Assembly (NCBI RefSeq): GCF_021390325.1
Contig: NZ_JAJUWU010000026.1
Span: 19,647-83,646, forward strand
DNA length: 64,000 nt
Source: Jiella avicenniae
GTDB lineage: Bacteria; Pseudomonadota; Alphaproteobacteria; Rhizobiales; Rhizobiaceae
Reading direction: 5' to 3'
Position numbers and translations under genes: made by a program. The notes below the pieces were generated by a model. That model was not told the DNA's origin. It worked only from the letters and a program-made list of their open reading frames with translations, and did no database searches. Below are positions 61,726-64,000 of this stretch, in pieces. The first letter of the stretch is position 1. Each line of letters begins with the position of its first letter.

Positions 61726-62934
61726 ATGGCCCTGAAGCCGAAGGACGCCCCCGATCTCGGCCGGTTCGACTGGGCGGATCCGTTCCGCCTTTCCGCCCAG
61801 CTTTCCGAGGACGAGCGCATGCTCGCCGACGCGGCGCGCAACTTCGCCGAAAGCCGCCTCGCCCCCGCCGTCACGGTGGCGGCCCGCGAGGAGACGATCG
61901 ATCCCTCGATCTTCCCGGCGATGGGCGAGATGGGGCTCCTCGGCGTCACCGTCCCCGAGGAGTATGGCGGCATCGGCGCCTCCTACGTCGCCTACGGCCT
62001 CGTCGCCCGGGAAATCGAGCGCATCGACAGCGGCTATCGCTCGATGATGTCGGTGCAGTCGTCCCTCGTCATGTATCCGATCTACGCCTATGGCACCGAG
62101 GAGCAGCGCAAGCGCTACCTGCCGAAGCTCGCGAGCGGCGAATTCATCGGCTGCTTCGGCCTCACCGAGCCCGACGCCGGCTCCGACCCCGGCGGCATGA
62201 AGACCGTCGCCAGGAAGATCGAGGGCGGCTACGTCCTCAACGGCTCGAAGATGTGGATCTCCAATTCGCCGATCGCCGACGTTTTCGTCGTCTGGGCGAA
62301 ATCCGAGTCCCATGGCGGGAAGATCAAGGGCTTCGTGCTGGAAAAGGGCATGAAGGGCCTCTCGGCGCCGAAGATCGCCGGCAAGCTGTCTCTTCGCGCC
62401 AGCGTCACCGGTGAGATCGTGCTCGACGGCGTCGAGGTTTCGGAAGATGCGCTGTTGCCGAACGTCGAGGGGCTGAAGGGCCCGTTCGGCTGCCTGAACC
62501 GTGCGCGCTACGGCATTTCCTGGGGGGTGATGGGCGCCGCCGAGGCCTGCTTCCACGCCGCGCGGCAGTACGGTCTCGACCGCAAGCAGTTCGACAGGCC
62601 GATCGCCCAGACCCAGCTCTTCCAGAAAAAGCTCGCCGAGATGGAGACCGAGATCGCCCTCGGCCTGCAGGCCTCGCTCCGCGTCGGCCGCCTGATGGAC
62701 GAGGCGAATGCCGCGCCGGAGATGATCTCGCTGGTCAAGCGCAACAATTGCGGCAAGGCGCTCGACATCGCCCGGATGGCCCGCGACATGCACGGCGGCA
62801 ACGGCATTTCCGAGGAATTCCCGGTCATGCGCCACATGATCAATCTCGAGACGGTCAACACCTACGAGGGCACCCACGACGTCCACGCCCTAATCCTCGG
62901 CCGGGCGATCACCGGGCTGCAGGCGTTCTTCTGA
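61726..62934 (+). CDS. gcdH: Glutaryl-CoA dehydrogenase
   Basis: A 402-residue FAD enzyme. Family features: [34 protein letters not shown] with the substrate arginine, [35 protein letters not shown], and [18 protein letters not shown] with the catalytic glutamate. It oxidises and decarboxylates glutaryl-CoA to crotonyl-CoA in lysine, tryptophan or glutarate catabolism. GGAG precedes the ATG by 6 to 7 bases. The CoA-transferase gene starts in its stop codon overlap. Confidence 0.94.
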   Translation: MALKPKDAPDLGRFDWADPFRLSAQLSEDERMLADAARNFAESRLAPAVTVAAREETIDPSIFPAMGEMGLLGVTVPEEYGGIGASYVAYGLVAREIERIDSGYRSMMSVQSSLVMYPIYAYGTEEQRKRYLPKLASGEFIGCFGLTEPDAGSDPGGMKTVARKIEGGYVLNGSKMWISNSPIADVFVVWAKSESHGGKIKGFVLEKGMKGLSAPKIAGKLSLRASVTGEIVLDGVEVSEDALLPNVEGLKGPFGCLNRARYGISWGVMGAAEACFHAARQYGLDRKQFDRPIAQTQLFQKKLAEMETEIALGLQASLRVGRLMDEANAAPEMISLVKRNNCGKALDIARMARDMHGGNGISEEFPVMRHMINLETVNTYEGTHDVHALILGRAITGLQAFF

Positions 62935-64000
62935 TGGCGGATGCGCCGCTGAAGGGCCTCAAGGTCGTCGAGCTCGCCCGCATCCTGGCCGGTCCCTGGA
63001 TCGGCCAGACGCTGGCCGATCTCGGCGCCGAGGTGATCAAGGTCGAGGCGCCGGAGGGCGACGACACCCGGACCTGGGGGCCGCCCTTCATCCAGCGCGA
63101 CGGCGAGGCGCGGCCGACGGCCGCCTATTTCCACGCCGCCAACCGGGGCAAGCGCAGCTTCGTCTGCGACTTCAAGGATCCGGCGCAGCTCGAAGCGCTG
63201 AAGGCGCTGATCGACGACGCCGACATCCTGGTCGAAAACTTCAAGGTCGGCGGGCTGAAGCGCTTCGGCCTCGACTACGAGAGCCTCGTCGCCCGCAACC
63301 CCCGCCTCGTCTATGCCTCGATCACCGGTTTCGGCCAGAGCGGGCCGGAGGCGTCCCGCCCCGGCTACGACTTCCTGATCCAGGGGATGTGCGGGATCAT
63401 GGACCTGACCGGGGACCCGGAGGGCGAGCCGCAGAAGATCGGCGTCGCCTGGATCGACATCCTCACCGGGCTCTACGGGACCATCGCCATCGAGGCGGCG
63501 ATCATCGAGCGCCAGCGATCCGGCCTCGGCCAGCACGTCGACCTCGCCCTCCTCGACTGCGGCGTCGCGGCGCTGGCCAACCAGGCGATGAATGCCCTCG
63601 TCTCCGGCACGTCGCCCCGCCGCATGGGCAACGCCCATCCGAACATCGTGCCCTATCAGGTGTTTGCCGCCAACGACGGCCACGTCATCGTCGCCTGCGG
63701 CAACGACCGGCAGTTCGCGAGCCTCTGCCGGGTTCTCGATCTCGGCGCGCTCGCCGCCGATCCGGCCTTCGCCACCAATCCGGCCCGGGTGGAAAACCGC
63801 GAGCGGCTGACCGCCCTCCTCGGCCCCGCCATCGCCCGCCGGACCCGCGCGGAGATCATCGCCGCGCTGGAAACGGCGGGCGTTCCGGGCGGCCCGATCA
63901 ACACCGTCGCCGAGGCCCTCGCCGAACCGCAGATCGAAGCCCGCGGCCTGAAGATCGAGGCCGGCGGCGTACCGGGATTGCGGACGCCGATCGTGTTTTC
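62934..64000 (+). CDS. CaiB/BaiF CoA-transferase, probable glutarate CoA-transferase (3' end outside window)
   Basis: About 355 residues are visible, open to the window edge. It is a class III CoA-transferase: LKGLKVVELARILAGPWIGQ, LGAEVIKVEAPEGDDTR, FQVFAAN-like later blocks, with the active-site aspartate in GIMDLTGDPEG. The start ATG overlaps the gcdH stop by one base. Next to gcdH it most likely moves CoA from succinyl-CoA to glutarate (as in SUGCT), giving glutaryl-CoA for the dehydrogenase. Its final residues lie beyond the window. Confidence 0.9.
   Translation, partial: MADAPLKGLKVVELARILAGPWIGQTLADLGAEVIKVEAPEGDDTRTWGPPFIQRDGEARPTAAYFHAANRGKRSFVCDFKDPAQLEALKALIDDADILVENFKVGGLKRFGLDYESLVARNPRLVYASITGFGQSGPEASRPGYDFLIQGMCGIMDLTGDPEGEPQKIGVAWIDILTGLYGTIAIEAAIIERQRSGLGQHVDLALLDCGVAALANQAMNALVSGTSPRRMGNAHPNIVPYQVFAANDGHVIVACGNDRQFASLCRVLDLGALAADPAFATNPARVENRERLTALLGPAIARRTRAEIIAALETAGVPGGPINTVAEALAEPQIEARGLKIEAGGVPGLRTPIVF

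Noticed and set aside
1..64000. tRNA, rRNA, riboswitch or replication origin
   Set aside because: Reading through the gaps revealed no cloverleaf, conserved rRNA segment, known aptamer core or iteron cluster; a covariance-model scan would be needed to be sure.

Overview
This window looks like a chromosomal or large-replicon segment of a soil or plant-associated alphaproteobacterium of the order Hyphomicrobiales (Rhizobiales). The pointers are high GC (about two thirds by eye), many ATGA start/stop overlaps, TRAP and ABC uptake operons with GntR/FCD regulators, RIME-like palindromic repeats, and hydroxycinnamate genes laid out much as in Agrobacterium. The genus cannot be fixed from what is visible. 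No rRNA, tRNA, CRISPR array, phage or intact insertion sequence was seen.

Layout. 1-3.4 kb: the end of an allophanate hydrolase gene, a GntR regulator, a DMT exporter, a cupin protein and an AT-hook hypothetical. 3.9-6.2 kb: a DnaQ-like exonuclease, then a ParS/MbcA-type antitoxin with its RES toxin behind a strong palindromic operator. 6.4-19.6 kb: an apparent low-oxygen stress island. Four FNR/FixK-type boxes lie in front of an HlyD/RbbA-like exporter operon (via a decayed dehydrogenase gene), a HAD-phosphatase/HerA-like ATPase fusion coupled to a P-type cation ATPase, a zinc alcohol dehydrogenase, and a tandem universal stress protein. A host-attachment family protein and a cytochrome c lie among them. 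20.0-22.0 kb: a chemoreceptor. 22.3-25.8 kb: a LysR regulator divergent from a dioxygenase-family protein, an NAD(P)-binding oxidoreductase, DoxX and a phenolic acid decarboxylase. 25.9-26.6 kb: a VapC/Phd toxin-antitoxin pair.

26.7-36.3 kb is a hydroxycinnamate catabolic cluster: MarR regulator, TRAP transporter, SDR dehydrogenase, enoyl-CoA hydratase, feruloyl-CoA synthase, beta-ketoacyl-CoA hydrolase of the amidohydrolase family, and a long acyl-CoA dehydrogenase. Together these suit CoA-dependent beta-oxidative chain shortening of ferulate, p-coumarate and their dihydro forms. 36.7-47.3 kb is a sugar-acid cluster: GntR, a sugar ABC transporter whose ATPase carries an unusual C-terminal extension, an ApnL-like lactonase, then DenD, OtnK, OtnC and OtnI. 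These last four would convert D-erythronate-type tetronates to dihydroxyacetone phosphate.

47.9-61.5 kb is a nitrogen-compound cluster under a UTRA-type GntR regulator with matching operators at two promoters. It holds a LysR gene, a fumarate-reductase-like flavoprotein, a Liv-type ABC transporter, an ICL/PEP-mutase family lyase, hydantoinase/oxoprolinase HyuB and HyuA, and an isochorismatase-family enzyme lacking the usual catalytic cysteine. Its substrate is unknown. 61.7-64 kb: glutaryl-CoA dehydrogenase followed by a CaiB/BaiF CoA-transferase that runs off the window, a pair suited to glutarate use.

Most notable findings: the FNR/FixK regulon with its fusion ATPase, a RIME-like palindromic repeat read in frame inside the RbbA-like transporter, the oxidative hydroxycinnamate cluster near a phenolic acid decarboxylase, and the HyuAB cluster with its cysteine-less isochorismatase homologue.
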